A stretch of DNA of 64,000 nucleotides from Streptomyces sp. HmicA12 (GTDB lineage Bacteria; Actinomycetota; Actinomycetes; Streptomycetales; Streptomycetaceae), in assembly GCF_000373565.1 (NCBI RefSeq), contig NZ_KB891811.1, positions 1-64,000 on the forward strand, in the 5' to 3' direction. Made by a program: the position numbers and the translations under genes. Below the pieces are notes generated by a model. It did not search any database. It was given only the letters and a program-made list of their open reading frames with translations, and was not told where the DNA came from. This document shows, one piece after another, positions 49,448 to 59,053 of the stretch (positions are counted from its first letter, which is position 1; each line of letters begins with the position of its first letter).

Positions 49448-52186
49448 TCAGATTTCGTCTCCCACGAGGGCCAGGCACTGGATGGTCGCGAGGCCGAACT
49501 GGGCGCTGGCGTTGGCGGACATGCCGGCCTCGTCTACCGGGTTGAGCACGTCAGGGCCCTCGACGCGGTGGGCGGAGAAGTCGTGGTCATCCGGGTAGCC
49601 GGCATGGCCCGTACGCAGTTCCTGCCAGGCGCGCTTGGCCAGGGTGGTGTCGTCGAGCTGGTCGGCGGCGTAGGCGGTGGCCCGCGCGTAGGCCTGTCGA
49701 AGGTTGAGGTTCCCCCAGTCCGTGCCCGTGGCCGCTTTCTGCTCGGCCTTCGTCGCGTTGTAGAGGCGGCAGAAGGTCACCCACTGCTTCTTCACCGCAT
49801 CGTCGTCGGTGAGGGCGATGACTTCGGTCATGACCTCGATGAGTCCGAAGACCGAGCTGAGTGAGCCCACGGACACACTCGGCTCGCTGGGCCCGGTGAA
49901 CCTCCCGTCGGCGAGGTTGTAGGTGATGTCGCCGCTCTGTACCCAGCCGTTGGGCAGGGCCGCGATGGTCTGCGCGCCATTGAGAAGCTTCCTCTTGGCG
50001 ATGGGGTTGCCGTTTCGCTCCCACTCGGCGAGCCAGGCCATGGCGAGCGATCCCCAGTCGGTCGTGATGCTGACCGGCATCGCCTTGGGGTCGGGCTCGA
50101 ACGGGTCGCCCTCCCGGATCTTGCGGCCGGGGTCGAGGACCAGGAAGCTCCGGTCGGCGTCGACGAGTTCATGCAGGATGTCGCCGACGCGTTCGTCGGC
50201 GGTGAGGAAGTAGTGGAAGCGCTTGTAGCCGGCGTTGCTGATGCGGACCTGCTTGGCGCTGTCGCCCCAGTGCATGACGCCGTGCCGAGTGCCCAGGCCC
50301 TGGTACTTGCCGATGTGGTACATGTCCACTTCGCTGGTGTGACGGCACATGGCCTCGACGAAGCGGAACGCCTCGGCGTCGCCGGTGCGCAGGTAGTGGT
50401 ACCAGAGCCACAGGTCGGTGGAGAGCTCGGAGTTGTCCCAGGCGTAGCCGCCGACGTCGTACGACCAGGTGTGCCGGTCCCCGTCGTAGCTGTGCATGAT
50501 GTCGCCGTAGTCCCAGAACCCGTACCAGGAGCGCTGGTCCACCTGGCCGCGGTGGTAGTCGTGCACGGCTTGCAGTCTGTCCTCGAACTCCGCCTTGGCC
50601 GGCACCGACCGGTCGACCGGGGTCCAGGAGCCGAACACCGCGGCTGAGTGGTTGTGTTGTGGGCTGCTGGCCAGCAGTGGGGGTGTGGCAGTGGCGGCCG
50701 CGAGTTGGGAGAAGCGCTCCGCGGTCGGCGTCGCTCCCAGCGCCCAGAAGGTCATCTCGGTGGTGCGGGCCACGCCGTAGGGAGTGCCGAAGCCGGGCTC
50801 GTAGTCCTCGTACGTGATCTCCAGGCCCTCCAGCTGCTCCGGATACGTGTCCTGGCCCATGCCGTCGTGGTAAAAGCGCAGGTCCATCGCGCCGGCTCGC
50901 GGCGACCACATCCATACGGTCGTCTGTGCCTCTTCGCCGGCGGCGCCCTCGATCTGTAGCTCGGTGGGGTGCAGCTGCCAGAAGTTGCGCATGCCAAAGG
51001 CGAACCCGCCGCTCGGGGAACCTACGTAGGCCAGGCCCTCGGCCCGCCTGCCGCCGTCGACCCGGACCCAGGAGTGGCCTCGCTTGGTCCGCTTGCACAG
51101 TTCGAAGCCATGCGCGTTGAGCTGGCTGAGGCTGTAGTCGCCGAACGCGGGGATGTACTGCAGGCGGGACGTGACCCGGCTGTCCCAGGTGCTGGTCGCC
51201 GGGGTGGCCTTGCCCTCGTGCTGCGCAGTGCGGACCGCGGCGCCGGGGTCGCGGCGCAGGCCGGTGATGCCACGCACCGCTTCGGAGAGCACGCCCTTGT
51301 CCTGGCCGGCGAAGCGGACGTGCCGGTCGTGCAGTTCACCGCGCATCGGTACGGAGAAGCGGATGCCGAGCCCGTTCAGGAAGTCCTTGTTCTCGTTGCC
51401 GTCGAAGACGAAGGTGTGCACGGTGCGGATCGCGTCGGAGCCGGCGTGGAGGTAGAACCGCACGCTGAAGGGCAGCCAGGCGCGGCGTCCCTTCTGGTGC
51501 TTGCCCTCTACCTTGACCACCGCGCGTACCGGTCCTTCCTGCTCCACCTTGACGGAGCTCACGAAGCCCGCGAAGGGCTCCGATCTGATCACCGTGGCGC
51601 CGTCGGTGTCGGGCCGGTCCTGGCGGGAGGCCACCAGACGGCCGTCCTTGGCGATCACCGTGTCGCCGCGGCGGATCGAGGAGATGAGGCGGTCTCCCTT
51701 GCGCGGGAACACCACATCGATGACGCCTGTGCTCACGGTGTACTGGTCGCGGCCGGTGTGCACGGTGACCGCGCTGTCCGGCTCGGCCGGTTCTCCCGCG
51801 GCCAGCGTGTAGGTGTCGCTGCGCTCGGCCGTGGAGCTGATGGCATGGGCCGTCCACTTGACCGAACCGTCCGGCCACCAGCCCGTCGGCCAGGTCTGCA
51901 CCGGCACCTGCTTGCCTGACGCGGTGGCGAGGGAGAACTCCTGGTCCGGGCCGAAGGCACCCGCAGGCCATGGGACTCCCCACGTGGTGCCCCCGGTCAG
52001 TTCGGCGGGCGTCTCCTTCTCCAGCCAGTGCAGCGTGACGGGGGCGTGGCCTTCCGCTCTGAGCGGGGTACTCGCGCCTCCATCGCGCATCTGATCGGCG
52101 CGCGCCGTCGCGGACGGAGCGAGGAGGGCAGCGGCTCCGCCTGCCGCGGCGGAGGCAAGCATGGAGCGTCGGCTGATCTGAACCAC
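49448..52186 (-). CDS. secreted exo-rhamnogalacturonan lyase-like protein (PL26/PcRGLX type)
   Basis: This 912-residue protein starts at GTG 52186 (AAGGGAG 9 nt upstream). It has a Tat-like leader (SRRSMLASAAAGG). The N-terminal beta-domain has LHWLEKETPAELTGGTTWGVPWP and the long catalytic part has GFWDYGDIMHSYDGDRHTWSYDVGGYAWDN. Both blocks are typical of the PcRGLX group, whose fungal founder removes unsaturated disaccharide units from RG chain ends. It shares the same architecture with the protein at 61206. Precise activity in bacteria is inferred from family. Confidence 0.83.
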   Translation of the reverse strand: MVQISRRSMLASAAAGGAAALLAPSATARADQMRDGGASTPLRAEGHAPVTLHWLEKETPAELTGGTTWGVPWPAGAFGPDQEFSLATASGKQVPVQTWPTGWWPDGSVKWTAHAISSTAERSDTYTLAAGEPAEPDSAVTVHTGRDQYTVSTGVIDVVFPRKGDRLISSIRRGDTVIAKDGRLVASRQDRPDTDGATVIRSEPFAGFVSSVKVEQEGPVRAVVKVEGKHQKGRRAWLPFSVRFYLHAGSDAIRTVHTFVFDGNENKDFLNGLGIRFSVPMRGELHDRHVRFAGQDKGVLSEAVRGITGLRRDPGAAVRTAQHEGKATPATSTWDSRVTSRLQYIPAFGDYSLSQLNAHGFELCKRTKRGHSWVRVDGGRRAEGLAYVGSPSGGFAFGMRNFWQLHPTELQIEGAAGEEAQTTVWMWSPRAGAMDLRFYHDGMGQDTYPEQLEGLEITYEDYEPGFGTPYGVARTTEMTFWALGATPTAERFSQLAAATATPPLLASSPQHNHSAAVFGSWTPVDRSVPAKAEFEDRLQAVHDYHRGQVDQRSWYGFWDYGDIMHSYDGDRHTWSYDVGGYAWDNSELSTDLWLWYHYLRTGDAEAFRFVEAMCRHTSEVDMYHIGKYQGLGTRHGVMHWGDSAKQVRISNAGYKRFHYFLTADERVGDILHELVDADRSFLVLDPGRKIREGDPFEPDPKAMPVSITTDWGSLAMAWLAEWERNGNPIAKRKLLNGAQTIAALPNGWVQSGDITYNLADGRFTGPSEPSVSVGSLSSVFGLIEVMTEVIALTDDDAVKKQWVTFCRLYNATKAEQKAATGTDWGNLNLRQAYARATAYAADQLDDTTLAKRAWQELRTGHAGYPDDHDFSAHRVEGPDVLNPVDEAGMSANASAQFGLATIQCLALVGDEI

Positions 52187-52805
52187 GGTGTTCAACTCCC
52201 TTGTGACGGTGTCACGTCGGTGCCAAGCGGTGAGGCGAGAAGGTGCGTTGAAGGCGCCCAACTCCGGCCGTGCAGGCATGGGCAGGTCGTCACCGCCGGA
52301 ACTGCCGGTGGACGCAGTGATCGTGAAAAGTCATCCGAAGGCGCGCATATCGAACGGCGCGCGAGGGATGACATCTCCGCGCAGCATGAAGTGGCTTGGC
52401 GCGACGGGCTGTTGTGGGAGACGCCGATGCGCTGCCGACGGACATGCTTACACCACGCGCATCAGTTGGACCAGATCTGACGCAAAGTGCGTTCGATGCG
52501 TTCGCTTTGACCTCGGGTGCTGCGGTGAATCAGCCGTCTGCACGGACGTACAGCACACGACGCCTGCGCAGCACTACCGTTCTTGCAGTTCATAAGCCCA
52601 TGCGGTCCGGGAAGCACGGTCGCCACCTCGTCCGCCCGCAATGAATCAACATGATTCTGTGTGAAGAATATTGTCCAAGCTCCACTCCCCGTGCACAATG
52701 CGTATCGCCGCGGCGTCAGCGGCTCTTGAATCGTTTTTCCACTGTCTTCCGGCCGATCCGCAGGCATGCGGCCCGGAGCACACCTGCGCGATGAGAGGAG
52801 GGGGT
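52187..52805. promoter_or_regulatory. divergent control region with interrupted palindromes
   Basis: No convincing gene lies in these 619 bp. GAATCA-ACA-TGATTC (52643-52657) is a perfect interrupted palindrome 149-163 bp before the first plus-strand gene, with AT-rich sequence (GAAGAATATTG) after it, and could be the operator for the LacI protein at 57944. ACGCA-AAG-TGCGT (52480-52492) and GTGAC-GGT-GTCAC (52203-52215) are further candidates; the last is only 17 bp from the minus-strand lyase start, where a bound regulator would block expression. Confidence 0.5.
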
Positions 52806-53153
52806 ATGGCCCTCCAACTGCCCACGGACGGTTGCCTGTTGTTTCAGGGCGACAGCATCACGGCCGCCAAACGCGACCTCGATGGCAGCTCCGATCCGGG
52901 GCAAGGCTTTGTCAGCCGCATGGCCCACGCCTTGGCCGGTACCCATCCGAACCTGCGCGTCGCCAATCGCGGCATCAGCGGCAGCCGCGCCGCGGATCTG
53001 GCCCAGCGCTGGCAGGAGGACAGCCTTGCGCTGCAACCGGATGTGGTGTCGGTGCTGGTCGGGGTGAACGACACGTGGCGCCGTTTCGACCGCGATGACC
53101 CCACCTCCGCCGCGGCGTTCGAAGCCTGGCTGGCGCTGGCCGGCGTGTCGTGA
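52806..53153 (+). pseudogene. SGNH hydrolase gene with internal deletion
   Basis: The 115-residue product starts at ATG 52806 (GGAGGGGG upstream). It carries the SGNH blocks LLFQGDSITAA (Ser), VANRGISGSRAADL (Gly) and VSVLVGVNDTWRRF (Asn), but then ends AAAFEAWLALAGVS. Relatives are about 210 residues and have a DGVHP block before a C-terminus like AWL-LAG. The present ending looks like the joining of the middle (AAAFEA) to the true C-terminus, an in-frame loss of roughly 90-100 residues including the catalytic Asp-His pair. It is probably inactive. It is first in the plus-strand run toward the Lpl-type importer. Confidence 0.7.
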
Positions 53154-53251
53154 AGTCGCCCCTTGGCACAGCCCGGCCCGCCGGGACTTCTTGGCCTCTC
53201 TCAGCCAGCAGCACGGGCCGAGGGACGCCCCATCATTCGAAGGAGCACCGC

Positions 53252-54256
53252 TTGTCCACGCGTCTTCGGGCCGCTGTCGTCCTGAGCTCCGCGCTCAGGA
53301 ACGAAGTGTTCGGCCCGGTCCAGTGGGAAGAGTTGGCCGGCCTGGTCGACATCGTGGCCGACTGCCAGGACAGCCGGGCCCTGGCCCTGCACCCGCGGCG
53401 CGGTGAGGTGGACGTTCTCATCACGTCCTGGGGCATGCCTCGTCTGACCGAACAACTCCTGTGTGAACTACCTGCGTTGCGAGTGGTCGTTCATGCCGCA
53501 GGATCCGTCCGCAAGCTCGTCAGCGATGCGGTGTGGGCCCGCGGGATCCTTGTCGTCTCGGCGGCCGAGGCCAACAACGAACCAGTGGCCGAGTACGTCT
53601 ACGCTCAGACCGTTCTCGCTCTCAAGAACGTGCACCGGCGCGCACACCGCATCAAGTCCGAGACCGGGCTGCCGTCACTGGAGCACATCCCGGGTATCTA
53701 CCGGCAGACCGTCGGGCTGGTCTCCTTCGGGTCCATCGCCCGCAAGGCGGCCGCTCTGCTGCGGCGGCTGGAGACCAACGTCATCGCCTGGGACCCGTTC
53801 GCCCCCGAGGAGACCTTCGGTCAACTGCACGTGGAACGGGCGACGAGCATCGACGAGCTGTTCGCCCGATCCCAGGTCCTGAGCGTTCATACCCCGTTGA
53901 TCCCGGGCCAGACAGAAGGGCTGATCACCGAAGAGCTGCTGCGCCGGTTGCCGCAGAACGCCACATTGATCAACACAGCTCGCGGCGCGGTGGTCGACGA
54001 GGATGGACTCATACGTGTGCTGCAGGAGCGGCCCGACCTGTATGCCGTGCTCGACGTGACCACCCGCGAGCCGCTCCCCGCCTCCTCGAGTCTGTACGCG
54101 CTGCCCAACGTGATGCTCACCGGCCACGTCGCCGGAACGGTCGGCGACGAGCGGCGCGGCATGGGGCAGTTGGTGATCGCTGAACTGCGCCGCATCAGTG
54201 CCGGATCTGATCCCCTGCACGCTGTCTCTTCGCACGCCCTGCTCCTACGCGCCTGA
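53252..54256 (+). CDS. D-isomer-specific 2-hydroxyacid dehydrogenase family protein
   Basis: This 334-residue protein starts at TTG 53252 with AAGGAG about 7 nt upstream. It has the NAD fold with an altered fingerprint (TVGLVSFGSIARKAA in place of GxGxxG followed by G). Catalytic Arg (LINTARGAVVDED), Glu (REPLP) and His (LTGHVAGTVG) are retained. It resembles the enzyme at 29860 in length, TTG start and setting beside RG-lyase genes. The substrate is unknown. Confidence 0.86.
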   Translation: MSTRLRAAVVLSSALRNEVFGPVQWEELAGLVDIVADCQDSRALALHPRRGEVDVLITSWGMPRLTEQLLCELPALRVVVHAAGSVRKLVSDAVWARGILVVSAAEANNEPVAEYVYAQTVLALKNVHRRAHRIKSETGLPSLEHIPGIYRQTVGLVSFGSIARKAAALLRRLETNVIAWDPFAPEETFGQLHVERATSIDELFARSQVLSVHTPLIPGQTEGLITEELLRRLPQNATLINTARGAVVDEDGLIRVLQERPDLYAVLDVTTREPLPASSSLYALPNVMLTGHVAGTVGDERRGMGQLVIAELRRISAGSDPLHAVSSHALLLRA

Positions 54257-54341
54257 CGTCTCAGATCTCCCCACACCCCCACGGTCTCACTGACACCGAT
54301 CCACCTCCTGTCCACCATCCCTTCACAGCCGAGGAGGCTCC

Positions 54342-55322
54342 GTGGCAGATCTGCTGCGTGAGCGCCCCGGAAGAACGGCACACGGTCGTCCTTCCCCGCC
54401 ACCGTCCGGCGCTCGAAACAAGCGACACCGCCCTCGCAGCAGGCGCAGCCTGGCGCTGTCCCTGCTCATGTTCGGCAGTTTCACCTACTTCCTGGTCTTC
54501 CACTACGGAGCCCTGGTCGGCAATGTCATCGCCTTCAAGGACTACGTGCCGTTCGACGGCATCTGGGGCAGCCCCTGGGTGGGCCTCGGCAACTTCCAAC
54601 GCATGCTCGAGGACGGCGACTTCTGGCACGCGGTGATCAACACCGTGGTGATCGCCGTGCTGCAACTCGTCTTCTACTTCCCGGTGCCGCTGGCACTCGC
54701 ACTGCTGCTGCACAGCCTCACCTGGGGCACCGTCCGCCGGTTCGTGCAATCGATCGCCTACCTGCCGCACTTCGTCTCATGGGTGATCGTCGTCGCCCTG
54801 TTCCAGCAGGTCCTGGGCGACACCGGCATGGTGAACGGCTTCCTGGGCGACGCCGGCCTGCACACCGTCGACATCGTCGGCAACCCTGATGCCTTCAAAC
54901 CGCTCGTGGTCGCCGAGGTCATCTGGAAGGACGCGGGCTGGGGCACGATCATCTTCCTCGCCGCACTCTCCCAGGTCGACGAGCAGCAGTACGAGGCCGC
55001 CGCCATCGACGGCGCCGGGCCGTGGCGCCGCTTCTGGCACGTGACCCTGCCTTCGATCCGTCCAGTGGTCGTACTTCTGCTGATCATGCGGCTCGGAGAC
55101 ATCCTCTCGGTCGGCTTCGAGCAGATGCTGCTGCAGCGTGACGCGGTCGGTCCGCAGGCGGCCGAGATCATCGACACGTTCGTCTATTACCAGGGCATCG
55201 TCGGCGGCGACTACGGATACGCCGCGGCGGCCGGCCTGTTCAAGGGCCTCATAGGCGCCGCGCTCGTCTATGCGGCCAACAAGGTGGCTCACCGTCTCGG
55301 GGAGCAGGGGGTCTACAGATGA
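54342..55322 (+). CDS. ABC transporter permease, LplB type
   Basis: This 326-residue protein starts at GTG 54342 (GAGGAGG upstream). It has a basic N-terminus, six membrane helices and the EAA loop YEAAAIDGAGPWRRFWHVTLP. Motifs MFGSFTYFLVFHYGALVGNVIAFKDY and EQMLLQRDAVG are typical of LplB/YteP-type permeases. Bacillus relatives (YtePQ-YtcQ) import RG oligosaccharides. Confidence 0.91.
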   Translation: MADLLRERPGRTAHGRPSPPPSGARNKRHRPRSRRSLALSLLMFGSFTYFLVFHYGALVGNVIAFKDYVPFDGIWGSPWVGLGNFQRMLEDGDFWHAVINTVVIAVLQLVFYFPVPLALALLLHSLTWGTVRRFVQSIAYLPHFVSWVIVVALFQQVLGDTGMVNGFLGDAGLHTVDIVGNPDAFKPLVVAEVIWKDAGWGTIIFLAALSQVDEQQYEAAAIDGAGPWRRFWHVTLPSIRPVVVLLLIMRLGDILSVGFEQMLLQRDAVGPQAAEIIDTFVYYQGIVGGDYGYAAAAGLFKGLIGAALVYAANKVAHRLGEQGVYR

Positions 55323-56206
55323 GCACGCAGGCACGCCCCGGCTGGATGGAGAAGCCCAAGCCGGTCACTCAGGTGGGCAAGGTGATCGCCCTCGTCGTCG
55401 TGGTCGCGCTGGTGTGCGTCCCGTTCCTGACCATCGTGGCGACCTCGCTCGCGTCCTCGAAAGAGGTGGTGGCCAACGGCGGCTGGGTGCTGTGGCCACA
55501 GCACCCCACTCTGGACGCGTACCGCGACATCCTCGACGGCGGAATCGTCACGCATGCCCTGGGCGTGAGCGTCGGCGTCACCCTCATCGGCACCCTGCTC
55601 AGCCTCGCGTGCACGGTGTTCCTGGCCTACGCGCTGTCGCGGCCGCAGGTATACGGTCGCAAGCCCGTGCTGTTGTTGGTCCTGTTCACGTTCCTGTTCC
55701 CGCCGGGCATGATCCCCAGCTTCCTCGTCGTCAAGGAACTGGGCCTGCTGGACAGTTACGCCTCGCTGGTACTGCCCGTGCTGGTCAACGTCTTCAATCT
55801 GGTGGTCCTGCGCGGCTTCTTCCAGGGCATCCCAGAGGAGCTGTACGAAGCCGCCCGGCTCGACGGCGCCAGTGATCTGCGCGTCCTGTTCTCGATCGTG
55901 CTCCCGCTGTCGAAGGCCGCCCTCGCCGTCGTCGGTCTGTTCTACGCGGTGGCCTACTGGAACTCCTGGTTCTATGCCTCCCTGTACATGGAGAACGGCC
56001 ACTGGCCGCTCCAGCAGGTGTTGCGGACCTATGTGGTCGCAGGCGAGGGCCTGACCGACACCACCACCGGCGAGGGCAACGTCACCGCGCCGCAGACGGT
56101 GCAGATGGCGGTCCTGGTGATCGCCACCGTACCGATCCTGCTCGTCTACCCGTTCCTGCAGAAGTACTTCACCAAGGGCGTGCTCACCGGCGCCATCAAG
56201 AGCTGA
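55319..56206 (+). CDS. ABC transporter permease, LplC type
   Basis: This 295-residue protein overlaps the previous gene as ATGA (55319-55322). Six helices, EAA-type loop YEAARLDGASDLRVLFSIVLP, and the family ending YFTKGVLTGAIKS. It is the partner of the LplB-type subunit. Confidence 0.92.
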   Translation: MSTQARPGWMEKPKPVTQVGKVIALVVVVALVCVPFLTIVATSLASSKEVVANGGWVLWPQHPTLDAYRDILDGGIVTHALGVSVGVTLIGTLLSLACTVFLAYALSRPQVYGRKPVLLLVLFTFLFPPGMIPSFLVVKELGLLDSYASLVLPVLVNVFNLVVLRGFFQGIPEELYEAARLDGASDLRVLFSIVLPLSKAALAVVGLFYAVAYWNSWFYASLYMENGHWPLQQVLRTYVVAGEGLTDTTTGEGNVTAPQTVQMAVLVIATVPILLVYPFLQKYFTKGVLTGAIKS

Positions 56207-56251
56207 ACCTCTCCTTCCTCTGTACGAGCCGCACCGAAAGGTCGATCAGTC

Positions 56252-57901
56252 ATGCCCGGAATATCGCGGAGAACCGTTCTGCGCAGCGCGGCCGTCGCGG
56301 GAGTCGCCGCGGCCGCCTCGCCCCTGCTCGCCGCCTGCTCCGACTCCTCCGGCGGCGGTGACGTCTCCAACGCGGGGAAGAAGCAGGCCTCTTGGCCCGC
56401 CTACAAGGCCCCGACCGGCGCCAAGCCCGACCTCGCCCCGACGGAGGCGGGTGTCCAGGCCGCCTACACCCGCTACCCGTCCGACCTGGCCACGGCGGTC
56501 AAGCGCACCCCCGGTGACGGCAGCACCATCAAGGTCATGTCCGTCACCTTCGGCACCCCGCCGAAGGCGGCTGCCCAGAACCAGTACTGGAAGGCCGTCG
56601 AGAAGGCTCTCGGCGTGAAGATCGAGTACACGGTCATCCCGCAGGCCGACTACCAGAAGAAGATGGCCACGGTCATGGCCGGCGAGCCCGACGCGCTGCC
56701 GGACATCATCAACATGTTCTCCGGCTACGTCCTGCCCCGCGAAGCGCAGTTCGTGCAGAAGCGGGCGCAGGATCTCACCCCCTATCTGTCCGGCGACGCG
56801 ATTCACGACTACCCGAACCTGGCGGGCATCCCCACCCATGCCTGGCGCGACATGGGGCGGATCGGGGGCGAGATCTACGGCGTCCCGCTGGAGCGTCCGC
56901 TGACCGGCTCGACTCTCTGGGTCAATCAGGGTGTCTTCACCGACGCCGGGATGAAGGCGGGCTGGACGTCCGACGACTTCGCCGCCGTGGCCAAGAAGGC
57001 CACGAGCGGCAAGAAGTACGCGCTGGGCGCCGCGATCGGCTCGAACTTCTGCAACGCGGTCCACTCCGCCGCGCACAACGCCCCGCAGGGCTGGGCCGCC
57101 GACAAGAGTGGTGACTTCCAGTCCACCTACACCGACGAGCGGTTCCGGCAGGCCATCGCGTACCAGGCACAACTGCGCAAGGCGGGCCTGTACCACCCCG
57201 ACGCGACCTCGCTCTCTTCGCCCGACCTCAACACGCTGTTCCTGAACGGCACCGTGGCCTCCATGCAGAACGGCTTCGGCGCGTACACCACGCTGTACCC
57301 GGATTCGAAGGGGCTTCTGACGCCGACCCCCGCGTTGCCGTACGCCGTGGACGGCACGCCCGGCGGCCAGGTCGCGGCACGCCGCTCATTCGGTTACACG
57401 ATCCTCAAGAAGGCCAAGAAGGAGCGCATCCACATGCTGCTCCGCGTTCTCGACTACCTGGCGTCCCCCTTCGGCACGAAGGAGTGGGAGCTGCTTCAGT
57501 TCGGCGTCGAGGGCGTGCACTTCGACCGCGCGAAGGACGGTACCCCGGAGCGCACCAAGCTGGGCGAGGTGGAGAACATCACCAACCTGCCGTTCCGTTA
57601 CCTGGCCGAAGGCCCGCAGGTGTTGTTCGTGCCGGGTCGCCCCGAAGCCGTGCGCGCCCTGCACGCCTGGCAGGAGAAGGTCGTGCCGGTGACCATCCGC
57701 AACGCCGCGTTCGGTCTCGTCTCGCGTACCGACGTCGCGCAGGGCGCCACACTGCGTGCGCTGATGGACGACACCATCACCGCGGTGATCGCGGGCCGCT
57801 CCTCCATGTCCGACCTGGACGCCGCGGTGAAGAAGTGGCGTTCGCGCGGCGGCGACAAGATCGCCCAGGAGCTGGCGAAGGAACACGCCGCCAACAGCTG
57901 A
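56252..57901 (+). CDS. extracellular solute-binding lipoprotein, LplA type
   Basis: This 549-residue protein has leader SRRTVLRSAAVAG with lipobox LAAC (Cys about 29), possibly Tat-exported. Its length and NMFSGYVLPREAQFVQ/IYGVPLERP patterns fit the large LplA/YtcQ class, about 100 residues longer than the other three binding proteins here. With two PL26-type lyases on either side, di- or oligosaccharides of RG-I are the likely cargo. Confidence 0.9.
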   Translation: MPGISRRTVLRSAAVAGVAAAASPLLAACSDSSGGGDVSNAGKKQASWPAYKAPTGAKPDLAPTEAGVQAAYTRYPSDLATAVKRTPGDGSTIKVMSVTFGTPPKAAAQNQYWKAVEKALGVKIEYTVIPQADYQKKMATVMAGEPDALPDIINMFSGYVLPREAQFVQKRAQDLTPYLSGDAIHDYPNLAGIPTHAWRDMGRIGGEIYGVPLERPLTGSTLWVNQGVFTDAGMKAGWTSDDFAAVAKKATSGKKYALGAAIGSNFCNAVHSAAHNAPQGWAADKSGDFQSTYTDERFRQAIAYQAQLRKAGLYHPDATSLSSPDLNTLFLNGTVASMQNGFGAYTTLYPDSKGLLTPTPALPYAVDGTPGGQVAARRSFGYTILKKAKKERIHMLLRVLDYLASPFGTKEWELLQFGVEGVHFDRAKDGTPERTKLGEVENITNLPFRYLAEGPQVLFVPGRPEAVRALHAWQEKVVPVTIRNAAFGLVSRTDVAQGATLRALMDDTITAVIAGRSSMSDLDAAVKKWRSRGGDKIAQELAKEHAANS

Positions 57902-57943
57902 CGCGGCAGACCACGCATACCGACGCGAGAAGGGATCGCGGGA

Positions 57944-59053
57944 ATGACGGCCAGCGGCCGGATCACCATCCGTGACGTGGCAGCGCGAGCACAGATGTCT
58001 CCGGCCACGGTCTCACGGGTACTCAGCGGCAACCACCCCGTGCCGCCCACCACCCGTGCACGCGTACTTGAGGCAGCTCACGCCTTGGACTACGTGGCCA
58101 ACACCCATGCTCGCGCCCTGGTGGGCGTGGGCCGGGGAAGTGTCGGAGTGGTCCTGCGCCACGTCACGCACCCCTTCAGCGCCCAGGTGGCCGAGGCGGC
58201 GGAGGCCGAGGCGGCTCGCCACGGCCGGCTGTGTCTGATCGCCAGCACCGACGGCAACCCCCGCCGGGAGGCCGACTTCATACGGCTGATGCGAGAAGAG
58301 GGCGCGCAAGCCGTGATCCTGGTCGGAGGTGCCACGGACGATCACGCCTACAGAAGGCGCATCGCTCACTACGCTCACGCCCTGCAGTCCATCGGCTCCC
58401 GGCTGGTGCTGTGCGGACGCCCGTCCCCCGACCCGGAATTGCCTGTCTCCGTGGTCGAGTACGACAACGCAGGAGGCACCCGCGCCATCACCGGCCATCT
58501 GCTCTCCGCCGGTCACGAACGCATTGTCTTCTGCGGTGGAGTCCCTGGGAACACGGTGCTCGATGCCCGGGTGGCCGGGTATCGAGCCGCGCTCGCAGCC
58601 CATGGGCTGCCTCCGGACACTGCTTCGGTCATCAACTGTGGTGGGGGGCGTACGCAGGGGTATCTGGCGATCAGTGAACGTCTGGCCCGACAACCGGACT
58701 TCACTGCGGTGGTCGCGGGTGACGACCTGGGCGCTGCCGGTGCCGTACGAGCCGTCACAGACCACGGGCTGCGGGTTCCCCATGACATCTCCGTGGTCGG
58801 ATTCGACGACATCCCGCTCGCCCAGGACCTCAGCCCCGCCCTGACCACGGTCCACACACCTACGGAAGACCTCGGACGCGCCGCCGTACAACTCGCGATC
58901 GATCCCACGGCTCCCGCTCTCATGCTTCCCACCAGCGTGATCCTGCGCGACAGCGTGTCCCCGCGCCGCGTTCACCCCAGCCGGGCAGCGGACGACCAGC
59001 AGCAACTCCCGCCCAGCGCGCTACTCACCAGCGAAGGGGACATACCAGCATGA
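57944..59053 (+). CDS. LacI-family transcriptional regulator
   Basis: This 369-residue protein has HTH ITIRDVAARAQMSPATVSRVLSG (residues 6-28) and effector domain about 62-340 (GSVGVVLRHVTHPFSAQ, GFDDIPLAQDLSPALTTV). Its last codons overlap the DUF2264 start as ATGA. Encoded within the importer operon, it probably represses this run; the palindrome at 52643 is a candidate operator. Confidence 0.9.
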   Translation: MTASGRITIRDVAARAQMSPATVSRVLSGNHPVPPTTRARVLEAAHALDYVANTHARALVGVGRGSVGVVLRHVTHPFSAQVAEAAEAEAARHGRLCLIASTDGNPRREADFIRLMREEGAQAVILVGGATDDHAYRRRIAHYAHALQSIGSRLVLCGRPSPDPELPVSVVEYDNAGGTRAITGHLLSAGHERIVFCGGVPGNTVLDARVAGYRAALAAHGLPPDTASVINCGGGRTQGYLAISERLARQPDFTAVVAGDDLGAAGAVRAVTDHGLRVPHDISVVGFDDIPLAQDLSPALTTVHTPTEDLGRAAVQLAIDPTAPALMLPTSVILRDSVSPRRVHPSRAADDQQQLPPSALLTSEGDIPA

